Assembly (NCBI GenBank): GCA_947184155.2
Contig: CAMXCT020004046.1
Span: forward strand, 1-64,000
Length of the DNA: 64,000 nucleotides
Origin: Cladocopium goreaui
Lineage: Eukaryota; Sar; Dinophyceae; Suessiales; Symbiodiniaceae
Direction: 5' to 3'
The translations under genes were made by a program, and so were the position numbers. Every line of letters starts with the position of its first letter. Positions within the stretch are counted from its first letter, which is position 1. Positions 12,197 to 20,851 of the stretch are shown here, in pieces. The notes under the pieces are model-generated. The model did no database searches. It was not told the origin of the DNA and saw nothing but the letters and a program-made list of their open reading frames with translations.

Positions 12197-12377
12197 GGAG
12201 CAGTATCTCTTTGTGACAGAGCACACAGTACTGGTGCATTGCAAACATCATGGTTCAAATGAAACAAAAGTTCTTATGCGTACTTTCTTTCGTGTGTCTT
12301 AAGATAACAAGCAAGCCAGAGTTCCTTTTTGCTGATGCCCGCATCCTACTGGGAAAATGGTCATCTGGAGCACGCAA

Positions 12378-13496
12378 TTAGTCAACTTGGTGGAGGAATG
12401 TTTCTTCCTGGTTGTGCTCAGGGGGTATCTGCAGCTCAGGGCGTAGTTGTACTGGTAAAGACAGGCCATCGAGTATTCTGCGCCATCTAAATGTGGTGAA
12501 ATTAGTCTGTCGAGACTGTTTTTCGATTATGTGTTGATATTTCCACACTATTTGTTTGAGGATAGCGGTGGCCCTATCTGTCAGAGCAGTGAATTTGATT
12601 CGCACCTGAGAAAGTTGCTCACTTCTCACCACGTCGGAGGGGCTACTGGCACGCTGTAAAATGTCAATGACTGTGTCTTCAGTGTTCTGCAAAGCAGCAG
12701 CTTGTACAGCGTTGAAAACTTCTTTACGGGCAGGGTAACCATACCATTCCAGGGAGTGGCAAAGCACCGAGGCAATCGTAATCTCCTGCCACGGGTCCGC
12801 TTGTGCGTCTAGGAGCAGCTGGACATTAGTCCTGTGTCGATGGAGGACAGCAAGGAAAAGGGGTGGGAGCGCTCCTTTCACGGGTATCACCGAGGCACCA
12901 GCTTCAAGCAAAATTTGCACGTGCTGTGAGCTGCCCAACTCAACTGCTAACTCCAACATGGTGGTAGGTTTTGTTTTGGGCGGAATGATATTGGGGTCAG
13001 CATGGGCTTGTAGCAGTAGGTAAGTTAGTGTGGCTCCATGTCGAGGAAAACAGTGGCCAGCAGTAGGCTGGTAAGCGTATGGATCAGCAGAGTGGTCTCG
13101 AAGGATAGCAGAAGCTACTAATGTACTAATATGCCCTTCCTCCGTTGTCATGTCCATAAGGCCCACACCCTTACCAAGATGATAGCTTACATCAATCACA
13201 TCCTTGTGACAAATGGCAGTGAGAAGGTCTCGGTATTGCTGTGCTGACGGGACTTGTAACGACTGTACTATATAGCAGAACGTTGTCTCATTTGTATCTG
13301 TGTCGAACTGAACGGCCCTCAAAGGCAATTGGATTGCTGACGAGCTGGCTGCATACAGGACCACTTGGAAAGGTGAGTCTAACCTGAGCACCTTGGCCGT
13401 CTGTTTAATAATATCCCATCCGAGGGTTGTCCGTTCCACGACGTCCATCGTCAGGGTGGTTTCACCACGGATTCCATGGCAGACACGGAGTCGCAT
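12378..13496 (-). CDS. ankyrin-repeat protein
   Basis: This ORF of about 372 residues has a run of ankyrin repeats in its middle: TMLELAVELGSSQHVQILLE AGA-type repeats, then LFLAVLHRHRTNVQLLLD with AQADP, and VQAAALQNTEDTVIDIL. The first 60 residues (MRLRVCHGIRG...) are reminiscent of a ubiquitin-like beta-grasp start, which is tentative. Ankyrin repeats bind partner proteins, and the target cannot be told. The frame is open to an earlier ATG at 13586. I prefer the ATG at 13496 because it leaves the conserved hairpin (13531-13548) in the leader, as in the sibling genes. Two relict SL candidates lie upstream. Confidence 0.8.
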   Translation of the reverse strand: MRLRVCHGIRGETTLTMDVVERTTLGWDIIKQTAKVLRLDSPFQVVLYAASSSAIQLPLRAVQFDTDTNETTFCYIVQSLQVPSAQQYRDLLTAICHKDVIDVSYHLGKGVGLMDMTTEEGHISTLVASAILRDHSADPYAYQPTAGHCFPRHGATLTYLLLQAHADPNIIPPKTKPTTMLELAVELGSSQHVQILLEAGASVIPVKGALPPLFLAVLHRHRTNVQLLLDAQADPWQEITIASVLCHSLEWYGYPARKEVFNAVQAAALQNTEDTVIDILQRASSPSDVVRSEQLSQVRIKFTALTDRATAILKQIVWKYQHIIEKQSRQTNFTTFRWRRILDGLSLPVQLRPELQIPPEHNQEETFLHQVD

Positions 13497-13520
13497 ACTT
13501 ACCCCTGGAAATAAGTAATC

Positions 13521-13559
13521 AGAGGCAACCCTGACAGTCCTTAGCCAGAGGGGCCTCGC
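13521..13559 (-). promoter_or_regulatory. conserved leader hairpin
   Basis: The inner stem is CTGAC/GCCAG (13531-13548) with the 8-base loop AGTCCTTA. The outer stem is GAGGC/GCCTC across a 4x4 internal loop. One inner pair is A-C on the plus strand but G-U on the minus strand, which supports a minus-strand RNA. Confidence 0.75.
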
Positions 13560-13660
13560 ACTTATATTTGCAACCACGAAATTCATAGATGCCTAGGCAG
13601 GATACAGAGGGGTGTATAAGGAACTGTAAAAGGACTAGTAACAAATCAGACCATCTAAAT

Positions 13661-13679
13661 TTGAGCCGATATTGCTTAG
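13661..13679 (-). other. relict spliced-leader sequence
   Basis: Plus-strand TTGAGCCGATATTGCTTAG resembles the SL complement: TTGAGCC, AT and GCTTA align. It shares TTGAGCCGAT with the relicts at 12176 and 18804. It sits upstream of the ankyrin gene. Confidence 0.5.
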
Positions 13680-13821
13680 CAGATCACACGAGAAGAGTTC
13701 GCAAGGGCTTGCAAGCAAATACAACGAAAACATAGTAGCCAGTCAGAAGAAAACGGCATGTGCTGTATAGCATATCTAGGATCCCTTAGGTCTAAAGATC
13801 GATCTAGTTGGTATGCTTTTA

Positions 13822-13842
13822 TTTGAGCTGAAAATTCTGCGG
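13822..13842 (-). other. second relict spliced-leader candidate
   Basis: By position, 14 of 21 bases match the SL complement, including TTGAGC, AAA and the terminal CGG. It is a second, older-looking copy upstream of 13661-13679, as expected if an mRNA was retroposed and trans-spliced more than once. Confidence 0.45.
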
Positions 13843-14044
13843 GCCTTCTATCGAGCAGCGTGGCAAGGGGTCACATGCAAGAAACTCTTCTACTCGACTG
13901 CCAGAAATCTGGTAGCAGATATAGCAAGTATCGCACTTACCATCTTTTTCTGTCCTGCATCCTCAGCGTGAGGAAAGAGCCACAGTCTTCGCTGCAGTTC
14001 CTTCGGACTGTAGACAGCATGCAGATGTCAAAGGTCTATGTCAC

Positions 14045-15208
14045 TCAGGTTTGACTTCCCTCTGTAGCTGGATCTGTGCACGATTCTGTCGGAGCAGCGG
14101 AAACAGCTTGAACCAAATCTTCCTCTTTGGCCGTGGCTTGTTCATGCTCGATCTGCACCAAGTTGCCCACGACTTCTTCCATTTGGGTGGCTGCCTCCAT
14201 TACGAAGGTTAATAGAGTGCGTGCATACGCCAGCTGTTTAGCGGCCCGGGCCCGGCCCTCTGTTGCAGGTCCTAGCGGCGGTACCTCACCATGCCGCCAC
14301 ATTGTGACTTTGCTTGTTGTATGAGTTGGCATGGAGGGTGATTGCGGCTCCGATCGACCAGCAAAGGTCGCATTGAGTTTCTGCAAGTCGCGTTCACTGT
14401 AATTCCCAGTCGGGTCGAGCTGTTGGGTACTTGTCTGTCCCGTGGGGTCTGTATACTTCCTCTTGCCATGCAAGTTCTCCTCTCTTCGCGGCATAGACTT
14501 TATGGCACTTTTGTGTTCAAAGCCAGTCTTGAAAGTTTCGTGAGCTGCTGAACTACAGCGGGATTCTCTGTTCAGGGCAATAATTTTGTCCATCACCTTG
14601 CCTGAGCTATTGGTCATTTCTGTAAAGGGCCAGCAGGGCGTGCGATTCGCCAGGATATTGTGTTCATGCATCCGGTCAACATAGAAATGATTCAATTTCT
14701 CATTGTGTCGATGGTTCGTGATGACAGCAAATCTTCTGGGACTGACCCAAATCCATAAATCCTCCTGAAAGGACTCTGTGGCATAGAAGGGCCAGATCTG
14801 CCGGCCTCCCATTTCCACAAAACAAAAATTGGTGTAGACGTCATCACTGGCTTCGGTATCTATATGACAAAAGTCATGTGACAGCTTGGCGGAACTGGAC
14901 CCTGGATAGGCCCAGTCCACTGGGCTCTTCATGTCATCATTGAGAATAATGTCCCAACATTCGCCATTGATGTACATTCTATATTCATAGAAGGACCATG
15001 CATGGAGCTGCTTGGCGTGCTCATAGCAGCCTTGCTGCCGATAGACCTGGATGCCATCGTACTCCGCAAGGTAGGACTCTTTGTATTCAAGTCGCTGGTG
15101 TTCACTGTGAGCTTCAGTATCATTACTGCCACCAGCGGGGCCCGCTTGGTCAGGCCCAGTCAGTGGGCCTGCTTTTAGCGTGACCTTATCACCGATCCAC
15201 TGCGCCAT
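14045..15208 (-). CDS. unknown protein, paralogue of 17822-18631
   Basis: This is a protein of about 387 residues from the ATG at 15208 (MAQWIGDK). The frame extends further upstream only with non-ATG starts. It shares with the protein at 17822-18631 the order NGE-W-I, WPFYATE / FYPFAAE, W...SRRFA and MHEHNILANR / MHAYNILGNR, so the two are paralogues. I do not recognise the domain. After it comes a low-complexity part and a C-terminal stretch (about residues 315-370) with heptad-like spacing, possibly a coiled coil. A conserved hairpin (15432-15450) lies in the leader, and TTTGAGCCA at 15482-15490 may be the remnant of an SL. No membrane segment is evident in the chosen product. Confidence 0.7.
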   Translation of the reverse strand: MAQWIGDKVTLKAGPLTGPDQAGPAGGSNDTEAHSEHQRLEYKESYLAEYDGIQVYRQQGCYEHAKQLHAWSFYEYRMYINGECWDIILNDDMKSPVDWAYPGSSSAKLSHDFCHIDTEASDDVYTNFCFVEMGGRQIWPFYATESFQEDLWIWVSPRRFAVITNHRHNEKLNHFYVDRMHEHNILANRTPCWPFTEMTNSSGKVMDKIIALNRESRCSSAAHETFKTGFEHKSAIKSMPRREENLHGKRKYTDPTGQTSTQQLDPTGNYSERDLQKLNATFAGRSEPQSPSMPTHTTSKVTMWRHGEVPPLGPATEGRARAAKQLAYARTLLTFVMEAATQMEEVVGNLVQIEHEQATAKEEDLVQAVSAAPTESCTDPATEGSQT

Positions 15209-15426
15209 GACTGCCCACCAGGGTTTACAAGGGTATGGCAGAAGCAGGAACGACGTGCAGGAAAAGAGAGGAGAGGAAACAATCACAGACGAGTGAGAGG
15301 GACGGACCAGAAGGTAAAGACGAGGGGCCAAAAGTTACGGACAGCAGCAGAGGTAGCAATAGGGGGCAGCCAAAGAGAGGAGGAGACTACGGCAAAAGAG
15401 AGGGAAGGCAGGATAGAGAGAGGGTA

Positions 15427-15457
15427 CTCCCCTGACACGTCTTTGGTCAGAGGAGTG
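15427..15457 (-). promoter_or_regulatory. conserved leader hairpin
   Basis: The inner stem is CTGAC/GTCAG at 15432-15450 with loop ACGTCTTTG. It can extend across one mismatch into ACTCC/GGAGT. It lies upstream of the gene starting at 15208. Confidence 0.8.
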
Positions 15458-15693
15458 GGAGCCCTGTACATGGGGCGATGGTTTGAGCCACAGGTATGCA
15501 ATAGGGTATACTAAGAATGATGCCGTATCTCTCCCTGTCGACATGTACCAGATTCACGTGTACACATGAAGCATATGCTGAGCATGCACGCTGCCTTGGC
15601 GGAGACACGACTCTCTTTTTGCCAGAATTTTGAATTGGCAAGATCACACCTAAGGATGATAAGCATAGTCCTTGCTTCGCGTCACTTGATTCA

Positions 15694-16089
15694 TCAAAAA
15701 ACAGTTAAACAGTGAGTAAGTTCAGTGTAACTGTGTTGTACATAAGCTGTGGCGATGTACATTGTAGATGAATCCGTGAGGCCTATTCCTTCACGGAACA
15801 GCTGTTCAAGGAGCCCAGCATCAAGGCAATCTACCGTCTCTTCCTTGATCGAAAAAACGCAAGGGGTCCTATGCATGAGTCCATTGGATATGAGGAGATA
15901 GTCTTGAATTTGTTGCTCGTCGATTCGGATTACTGCGTGTGTAGCAGTGTGTGCAATCCAAGTCTCCGCATCAGGCATTCGTAGGTGCAAAATTAGCAGT
16001 TCGATGTTGTCTCCTATCACTGCAGACGGAGGTCTTGCTTCGAGCGAGGTTGCTCCGATAACTCCATCCACAACGTCTAAGTGCTTCAT
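15694..16089 (-). CDS. hypothetical protein
   Basis: This ORF codes for about 131 residues from the ATG at 16089 (MKHLDVVDGVIGATS). The same frame is open to 16161 with a GTG. No domain is recognised; it is acidic and without a clear membrane segment. The main support is position: a well-preserved relict SL lies at 16225-16244, and the gene fits between two other minus-strand genes. No conserved hairpin was found in its leader. It is small enough that chance cannot be excluded. Confidence 0.5.
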   Translation of the reverse strand: MKHLDVVDGVIGATSLEARPPSAVIGDNIELLILHLRMPDAETWIAHTATHAVIRIDEQQIQDYLLISNGLMHRTPCVFSIKEETVDCLDAGLLEQLFREGIGLTDSSTMYIATAYVQHSYTELTHCLTVF

Positions 16090-16224
16090 TTCGTCACCAT
16101 GGCAATACCGTATGCGCTGTCTGACTAGGTCTCCGTGTCTAGCGTAATTGCTTGGAAACACCTAGTGATCTCAACCAATAACTACAGAGTGGTATTGTTG
16201 GATGTGTGTTGTGACGTGTCAACT

Positions 16225-16244
16225 CTTGAGCAAACGATGGCACG
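16225..16244 (-). other. relict spliced-leader sequence
   Basis: Plus-strand CTTGAGCAAACGATGGCACG aligns with the SL complement at CTTGAGC, AAA, ATGGC and ACG, with small indels. It is one of the best relicts in the window and lies upstream of the ORF at 15694-16089. Confidence 0.65.
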
Positions 16245-16331
16245 CGTAGGTAATGAGTGGCACATAAACCATGTTGTTGCACCGATCTGTTATGCGGCAA
16301 TTCTAAAATCCACAGCAATTTCACTGTTTTG

Positions 16332-17078
16332 TTATAGGAGGACGACCTCCGGTGCACCCAACTCTCTGTCAGGACTTCGAGTGGCCGCAGTGGGCGGGTC
16401 CTGCACAAGAAGTCTAAATCTTATGTCGGGAGCCATCATTCTGGCTACTTCGACTAGGAGCGTGCTAGGTTGTAGTCTTTGCACAGTTGAATTTGTTCCA
16501 GCTGCTCTGTTGGTCCAGATGCGGAGGTTGGGTGGCAACCCTATCCGTAATAGGAGAAATGCCACTTCCACCACTGTATCAACCGTTTGCTGCATGGTCC
16601 TGCGGTCCAAGAAACCGCCCAAGGCCGCAGTGATGTGTATTGTCTGGATAATCAGCCGGAATGGTCGGGCATCGATTGGCACTGGTGCAAATCCCGCCTG
16701 ATCGGTCATGCCTCCATCAGCAGCTGGAATTAGGTATAGGTGATTGACCCACACACCTCGTGTAGACGGGCGACTAAAACCTGCCACTTGGACTATGTCC
16801 TCGTATGATGCTGCTAGTGCTGTCAAAAGATGCTGTGTGATGCTCTGTCCATCCAATTCAACTTGTTGGAGGTCAGCTTCCAATGTGTTATAGATCAATT
16901 GCAGCCCATGTGCTTCTTCTGGAAAGAAGGTGACACATCCACTCTGCACCAGCCGTACTGTGCGCCTGAGGTCTCGCACAGCCACCATGAGTTCCTGTGC
17001 TGCTTCCAAGCTATATAAGATCATCTTTACTGGCATAGAGAAACAGTGTTCTTCACCGCGGAGTCGTACAAAGTCCAT
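16332..17078 (-). CDS. hypothetical protein, 248 residues
   Basis: The ORF starts at the ATG at 17078 (MDFVRLRGEEHCFSMPVK). The N-terminal half is helical-looking (LEAAQELMVAVRDLRRTVRL). No catalytic motif or known family is recognised, and no signal peptide or membrane helix is evident. A conserved hairpin with one of the best extended stems (17180-17225) lies about 100 bp upstream. A poor SL-like sequence (TGTGAGCAGAAAT near 17606) is farther upstream. The reading frame and context suggest a real gene; its function is unknown. Confidence 0.65.
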   Translation of the reverse strand: MDFVRLRGEEHCFSMPVKMILYSLEAAQELMVAVRDLRRTVRLVQSGCVTFFPEEAHGLQLIYNTLEADLQQVELDGQSITQHLLTALAASYEDIVQVAGFSRPSTRGVWVNHLYLIPAADGGMTDQAGFAPVPIDARPFRLIIQTIHITAALGGFLDRRTMQQTVDTVVEVAFLLLRIGLPPNLRIWTNRAAGTNSTVQRLQPSTLLVEVARMMAPDIRFRLLVQDPPTAATRSPDRELGAPEVVLL

Positions 17079-17179
17079 GGCAGTACGGGTAGAGAGAGTG
17101 GGGGCCCACTACATAAAGATTGCTATTTGCAAGTATAAGAGAGTGGCAATTAAAACGGTTATTAGTAATGTTGTGGTCA

Positions 17180-17225
17180 GTCAGTTGCAATCCCGACACG
17201 TCTTTGGTCGGAAAGACAACGTGAC
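17180..17225 (-). promoter_or_regulatory. conserved leader hairpin (extended form)
   Basis: The inner stem is CCGAC/GTCGG (17193-17211) with loop ACGTCTTTG. The outer stem is GTTG/CAAC across a 5x5 internal loop. A single unpaired G on the 3' side follows, and then GTCA/TGAC pairs. Confidence 0.85.
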
Positions 17226-17821
17226 CGTCAAGGTTACCCTATTGAATGTCAGGCATGTTGGGAATTGGGTCATGTCAGCCATGTCTCTATGATGACTGTC
17301 TCGCTAGGGTATTTCAGTAAGTGTGATGGGGAAGGTTAATTTTTATCCCATTGTCGCTGAAACACGCTCACGTCATCTTTGTACACCTTTGAATTAGTGA
17401 AGAGCCCAGGGGCACCGTGCAATTTACCATTGTGTGCGAGTGAGCTAGATAACAAGTACAGACAAAAGACATGCAGGTTAGGGACCATCCTAAGCCCTTG
17501 GCGAAAATTCCATGAAATTGCCTGTATCAGACTGTCTTCTACCTTGCGGGTAGGTGGGCAGGGGATATTGCGTATTAGGCATGCTAGCTTAGGGGGAGAA
17601 AAACCTGTGAGCAGAAATAGCGGCATGTTCACACTGCAGTCATCGCCAGCAATGGCAAGATGAAGATGAATGTGCCCCTACTAGATGAGCATGTGGTTCA
17701 ATTCCCGTAAAAGTTACTTGCAAGACATGCGAGAATCACCACCGGAAAAGCAGACCAATGAAAACCTCTTTTGATTAACTGTCGATCAGCTTCACCGGTC
17801 TTCTGCTAAGTCATGTAGGCC
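17226..17821 (-). other. intergenic stretch, no convincing gene
   Basis: A 98-codon minus-strand frame (17632-17336) is present, with a Leu-rich stretch, but it has no recognisable domain, hairpin or good SL relict. I leave it unassigned. Confidence 0.4.
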
Positions 17822-18631
17822 TCATAGGTCATTGAAGATGGTTGCATAAGCTTCACTGAGGGCATACCAATTTTGCTGTAGTCGGTAAAGTGCTCGGTTG
17901 GCTTCTTGTACGAGGTCATTATGTTGCCTTTGCAGCACGTGGATGCCTTCACTGAGTTGAAAGATTCGATCCGCTTCATCTTCATGATTAGGAAAATGGC
18001 CTGCTATTGCATTTTGGCACTCTTGCGAGAGCCGAAAATCAAAGCACGGTCGATCATCTTCATGGACAGCACTGTTGATACGTGATTGCTCACTCAGTGC
18101 GATTCCTTCGAGAGTTGGCTGCAGTGTTTCAATGCGATTGCCTAGTATATTGTAAGCATGCATAATTTCTGCAATAACAGCACATTGTTGAGCGTTTTTT
18201 GCAACAATTGCAAAACGTCTGGAGTTGGCCCAGCATGCATATCCATTGTGTCGCACCTCTGCTGCAAAGGGATAAAACCCTCCATAACCTGCAATATTCA
18301 ACCAAGCCTGTAGGTAAACCTCGTCACACTCTCGAGGAATGACCTTATGGAATCCATGGGGCAATGAAGCTCCCATCACTACTGTCGTCTCATCAGGAAG
18401 CCATGATTCATCTTCAGCCCAGAGGATGTTCCATTTTTCGCCATTGAGCCATGTGCATGCTTCCATCAAGTTAAATACCCTGCATTCTATATTAACATTG
18501 TGACATAGCCTATGGATAGGATACTTGCCGCGATGTAGATTCGTCAACATATTTGGAGTGCTCTGAATGGTTTCAACGTTATACCCTTTCCAGTGGTAGT
18601 TCCTCAGAAAGGTCATGAGCGCGGTCGACAT
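17822..18631 (-). CDS. unknown protein, paralogue of 14045-15208
   Basis: This is a 269-residue protein from the ATG at 18631 (MSTALMTFLRNYHWKG). It shares with 14045-15208 the blocks NGEKWNI, FYPFAAE, NSRRFAIVAK and MHAYNILGNR in the same order and spacing. The C terminus (about residues 205-265) is heptad-like. No catalytic signature is recognised. The leader is short: a conserved hairpin (18653-18698) begins about 20 bp before the ATG, and a relict SL lies at 18804-18822. This is the most compact example of the SL-hairpin-ORF unit. Confidence 0.72.
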   Translation of the reverse strand: MSTALMTFLRNYHWKGYNVETIQSTPNMLTNLHRGKYPIHRLCHNVNIECRVFNLMEACTWLNGEKWNILWAEDESWLPDETTVVMGASLPHGFHKVIPRECDEVYLQAWLNIAGYGGFYPFAAEVRHNGYACWANSRRFAIVAKNAQQCAVIAEIMHAYNILGNRIETLQPTLEGIALSEQSRINSAVHEDDRPCFDFRLSQECQNAIAGHFPNHEDEADRIFQLSEGIHVLQRQHNDLVQEANRALYRLQQNWYALSEAYATIFNDL

Positions 18632-18652
18632 GGCTACGCGAGTGGAGCGCCT

Positions 18653-18698
18653 GCCAGGTGCAGTCCCGACACGTCTTTGGTCGGAAAAGCACCGTGGC
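18653..18698 (-). promoter_or_regulatory. conserved leader hairpin (extended form)
   Basis: The inner stem is CCGAC/GTCGG with loop ACGTCTTTG (18666-18684). The outer stem is GGTGC/GCACC across a 4x4 loop, followed by one unpaired G and then GCCA/TGGC. It is the cleanest full structure in the set. Confidence 0.88.
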
Positions 18699-18803
18699 TT
18701 GGCAGCTGAGGATAACCTGTACTATTTATGTTGGTGTCAGGCAACATTGTTAGCATCATTGGAGGTAGCACATCATTAAGTTAGGTGTATTGTCTAAAGT
18801 CTG

Positions 18804-18822
18804 TTTGAGCCGATAGACTACG
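18804..18822 (-). other. relict spliced-leader sequence
   Basis: Plus-strand TTTGAGCCGATAGACTACG aligns with the SL complement at TTGAGCC and CTACG with a diverged centre. It lies about 170 bp upstream of the gene starting at 18631. Confidence 0.6.
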
Positions 18823-19098
18823 TGTGCTAGGATGACGTTATGAACTTCGTTATCCTGTATTGGAGATCGAGTGGCTGCCGGCATGGAAGAGCTTGGTTAT
18901 TACCTGTCACCAAAGCTGACAACACAAGTGAGCTTATTTTCTCAGTGGCTGAACAAAACTGCGCTATGCACGGCGTAAACACATTGGGACTAGCCAGCCT
19001 CTCATATCTCAGCAAGTTGGGACAGGGAACTTGCAGGCACATTGTCATCTTGCTTCTCTTATAGTGCTAGCACTTCTCGGTCTTGCGTATACCCACTG

Positions 19099-19482
19099 CT
19101 ATGGTGAGGGTGGGAAGCAGTTCTCTCTCACATCATGCAGTTCTTCGTCTACACTTGAACTGATCTCAATGCCATCGGGATACACCACTGGGACCAACAG
19201 CTCGGTCTGAGCATATTCCATTTCACGTATGATGCGAGCTTTGTAGTCAGCTATCATGTGAAGTAAAGTGACTTGCGCTTGAATGCTCTCATCAAGCGTT
19301 TCTGGCATTGGTATGTCGACCCAGAGTACTTCTCTGGCCTGTTGCTTCGCCTTGAGCAAATGGTAGTGGGCGGACTGCAAATTATCCAGTAAGGTACAGC
19401 AAGCCGTATACTTGTTGATGACTCGTTTGATGTGTAAAAGTCGCTCGTCGCAGCTTGATGCATCCGATGTTGCGCACGCCAT
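19099..19482 (-). CDS. hypothetical coiled-coil-like protein, 127 residues
   Basis: The ORF starts at the ATG at 19482 (MACATSDASSCDERLLHIKR). The frame is open to 19539 only through a GTG. The sequence is largely helical with leucine-rich heptad-like stretches (residues about 18-55 and 70-95). No domain is recognised. A conserved hairpin lies at 19618-19636. GAGCCAAAA at 19811-19819 may be part of an SL relict. Function is unknown. Confidence 0.6.
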   Translation of the reverse strand: MACATSDASSCDERLLHIKRVINKYTACCTLLDNLQSAHYHLLKAKQQAREVLWVDIPMPETLDESIQAQVTLLHMIADYKARIIREMEYAQTELLVPVVYPDGIEISSSVDEELHDVRENCFPPSP

Positions 19483-19607
19483 GGCAGGTAACCCGACAAC
19501 TAATCTGGTAGATCTCTTTCGACTCCAACAAACTCGCACAACTTATGTGGGGGAGAAGTGAAAGCTGATTGAACTCCGGGGACAAAAAAGGCTATTACAT
19601 GTTTGTG

Positions 19608-19646
19608 TGAGGGACCCCTGTCACGTCTTTGGACAGAAGTACCCTG
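19608..19646 (-). promoter_or_regulatory. conserved leader hairpin
   Basis: The inner stem is CTGTC/GACAG (19618-19636) with loop ACGTCTTTG. A shorter outer stem GGG/CCC follows an internal loop. It lies upstream of the ORF starting at 19482. Confidence 0.78.
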
Positions 19647-20131
19647 AGCTATCTTAGAAATGGAAAGCGATAAATACTTCTCAAGGTCCATTAAATAATT
19701 AGGGAGGAGACTACAGCACAAGGATGATTATGGGAGAGAGTAGCCAAGATCCATGTGGTACATGAAAATTTCACAAGCTTGGTCATTTGCCTCCTAATGC
19801 TGCTACTGAGGAGCCAAAAAGTAAAGTATGCATGGAGTCCTCAACGTCAGTACTACTAATCAAGTGCGACGTTGGAGTGTGACTCATGGACCTATGGAGA
19901 GCAAGCTTGAATACCACCAGGAGGCACGCTCAGACGATAATGAAGGCAGAGAGATACGACAGGACGGAGAGTAAACAGAGTACCCTTCGAATCTCGCTAC
20001 CCAGGATCGAAATCAAAAATGAGAGAAGTGGTACACAATTGGCAAGACACCTAGACAGTTGACCAGTCATTTTGCTCACTGCGCTACTGACTGTTGTATG
20101 GCACGAGCACATTGTGCAGCAATAAGTCCGC

Positions 20132-20512
20132 TCATTCATCCAACTTACGCTTCATAGAGCTTTGACTCTGTTGCCTACCGTGCTTCTCTTGCTGACGATT
20201 TGCCTCCCATCGTTGAAAGATTTTTGCTCGATCGATGGCAGTCAAGGATTTCCGGCCAATCTGTTCTTCACAAGCTGCTTGTTTTGGGACTGCGTGATTC
20301 CTTTCCTCGTTTGCCAGGAATAATATAGCTTCATCCAACGCTCCTAATGCCAATCTCAGTTGATTGACAGCTTTCTCCGTGTCCATGCCGGCTAGGCTTA
20401 CCTTGTCAGTTGCCTTAGCCAGGCAATTTCGCAGCTGAGTGACATGATGGGATAACGGGTTCACTGAGCATGGCAATGGTTTCTGTCTAGGTCTCTCGGT
20501 CTCCGTGCTCAT
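20132..20512 (-). CDS. hypothetical basic protein, 126 residues
   Basis: The ORF starts at the ATG at 20512 (MSTETERPRQKPLPC). It has a helical central part and a charged, Gln/Lys-rich C terminus ending KRKLDE. No family is recognised. A relict SL (20544-20563) lies only about 30 bp upstream, so the leader is very short, and no hairpin is present. It lies just downstream of the LINE end at 20852 in the same orientation. Confidence 0.55.
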   Translation of the reverse strand: MSTETERPRQKPLPCSVNPLSHHVTQLRNCLAKATDKVSLAGMDTEKAVNQLRLALGALDEAILFLANEERNHAVPKQAACEEQIGRKSLTAIDRAKIFQRWEANRQQEKHGRQQSQSSMKRKLDE

Positions 20513-20543
20513 TGGCGGAGATACGGAGTACAGAATTAGCTAC

Positions 20544-20563
20544 CTGTGAGCAATAAAATGGCT
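20544..20563 (-). other. relict spliced-leader sequence
   Basis: Plus-strand CTGTGAGCAATAAAATGGCT matches the SL complement at TGAGC and over the nine bases AAAATGGCT, with two extra bases between. It lies immediately upstream of the ATG at 20512. Confidence 0.68.
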
Positions 20564-20851
20564 CATAAGTTACAGCAATATGCCTTGCCTTATGGCTGTT
20601 AGGCAGAGAAGGGTACTCCAGGAAAGGTGAAGGTTCTACAGCACTTGTCAAGTTCATTGGAACGAAGGGCTCTATACATCTGAAAAAACAGAAACAAACA
20701 AGATAAATGAAGTAACGACAAACCGAGTGTGTGATCCATTTGACTAAAGTACACAGGACGGGTACTTAGGTCGCTCTACGTCGTTTGGCCATGCGTTCCG
20801 TGAAGATAGCGTAGCCCGATGTTGGTGCTTGTGTGTTCCATCGGATGGGTC

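Noticed and set aside
20804..20826. Plus-strand SL relict (GCGTAGCCCGATGTTGG)
   Set aside because: It is on the opposite strand to the gene cluster and has only two short matches.
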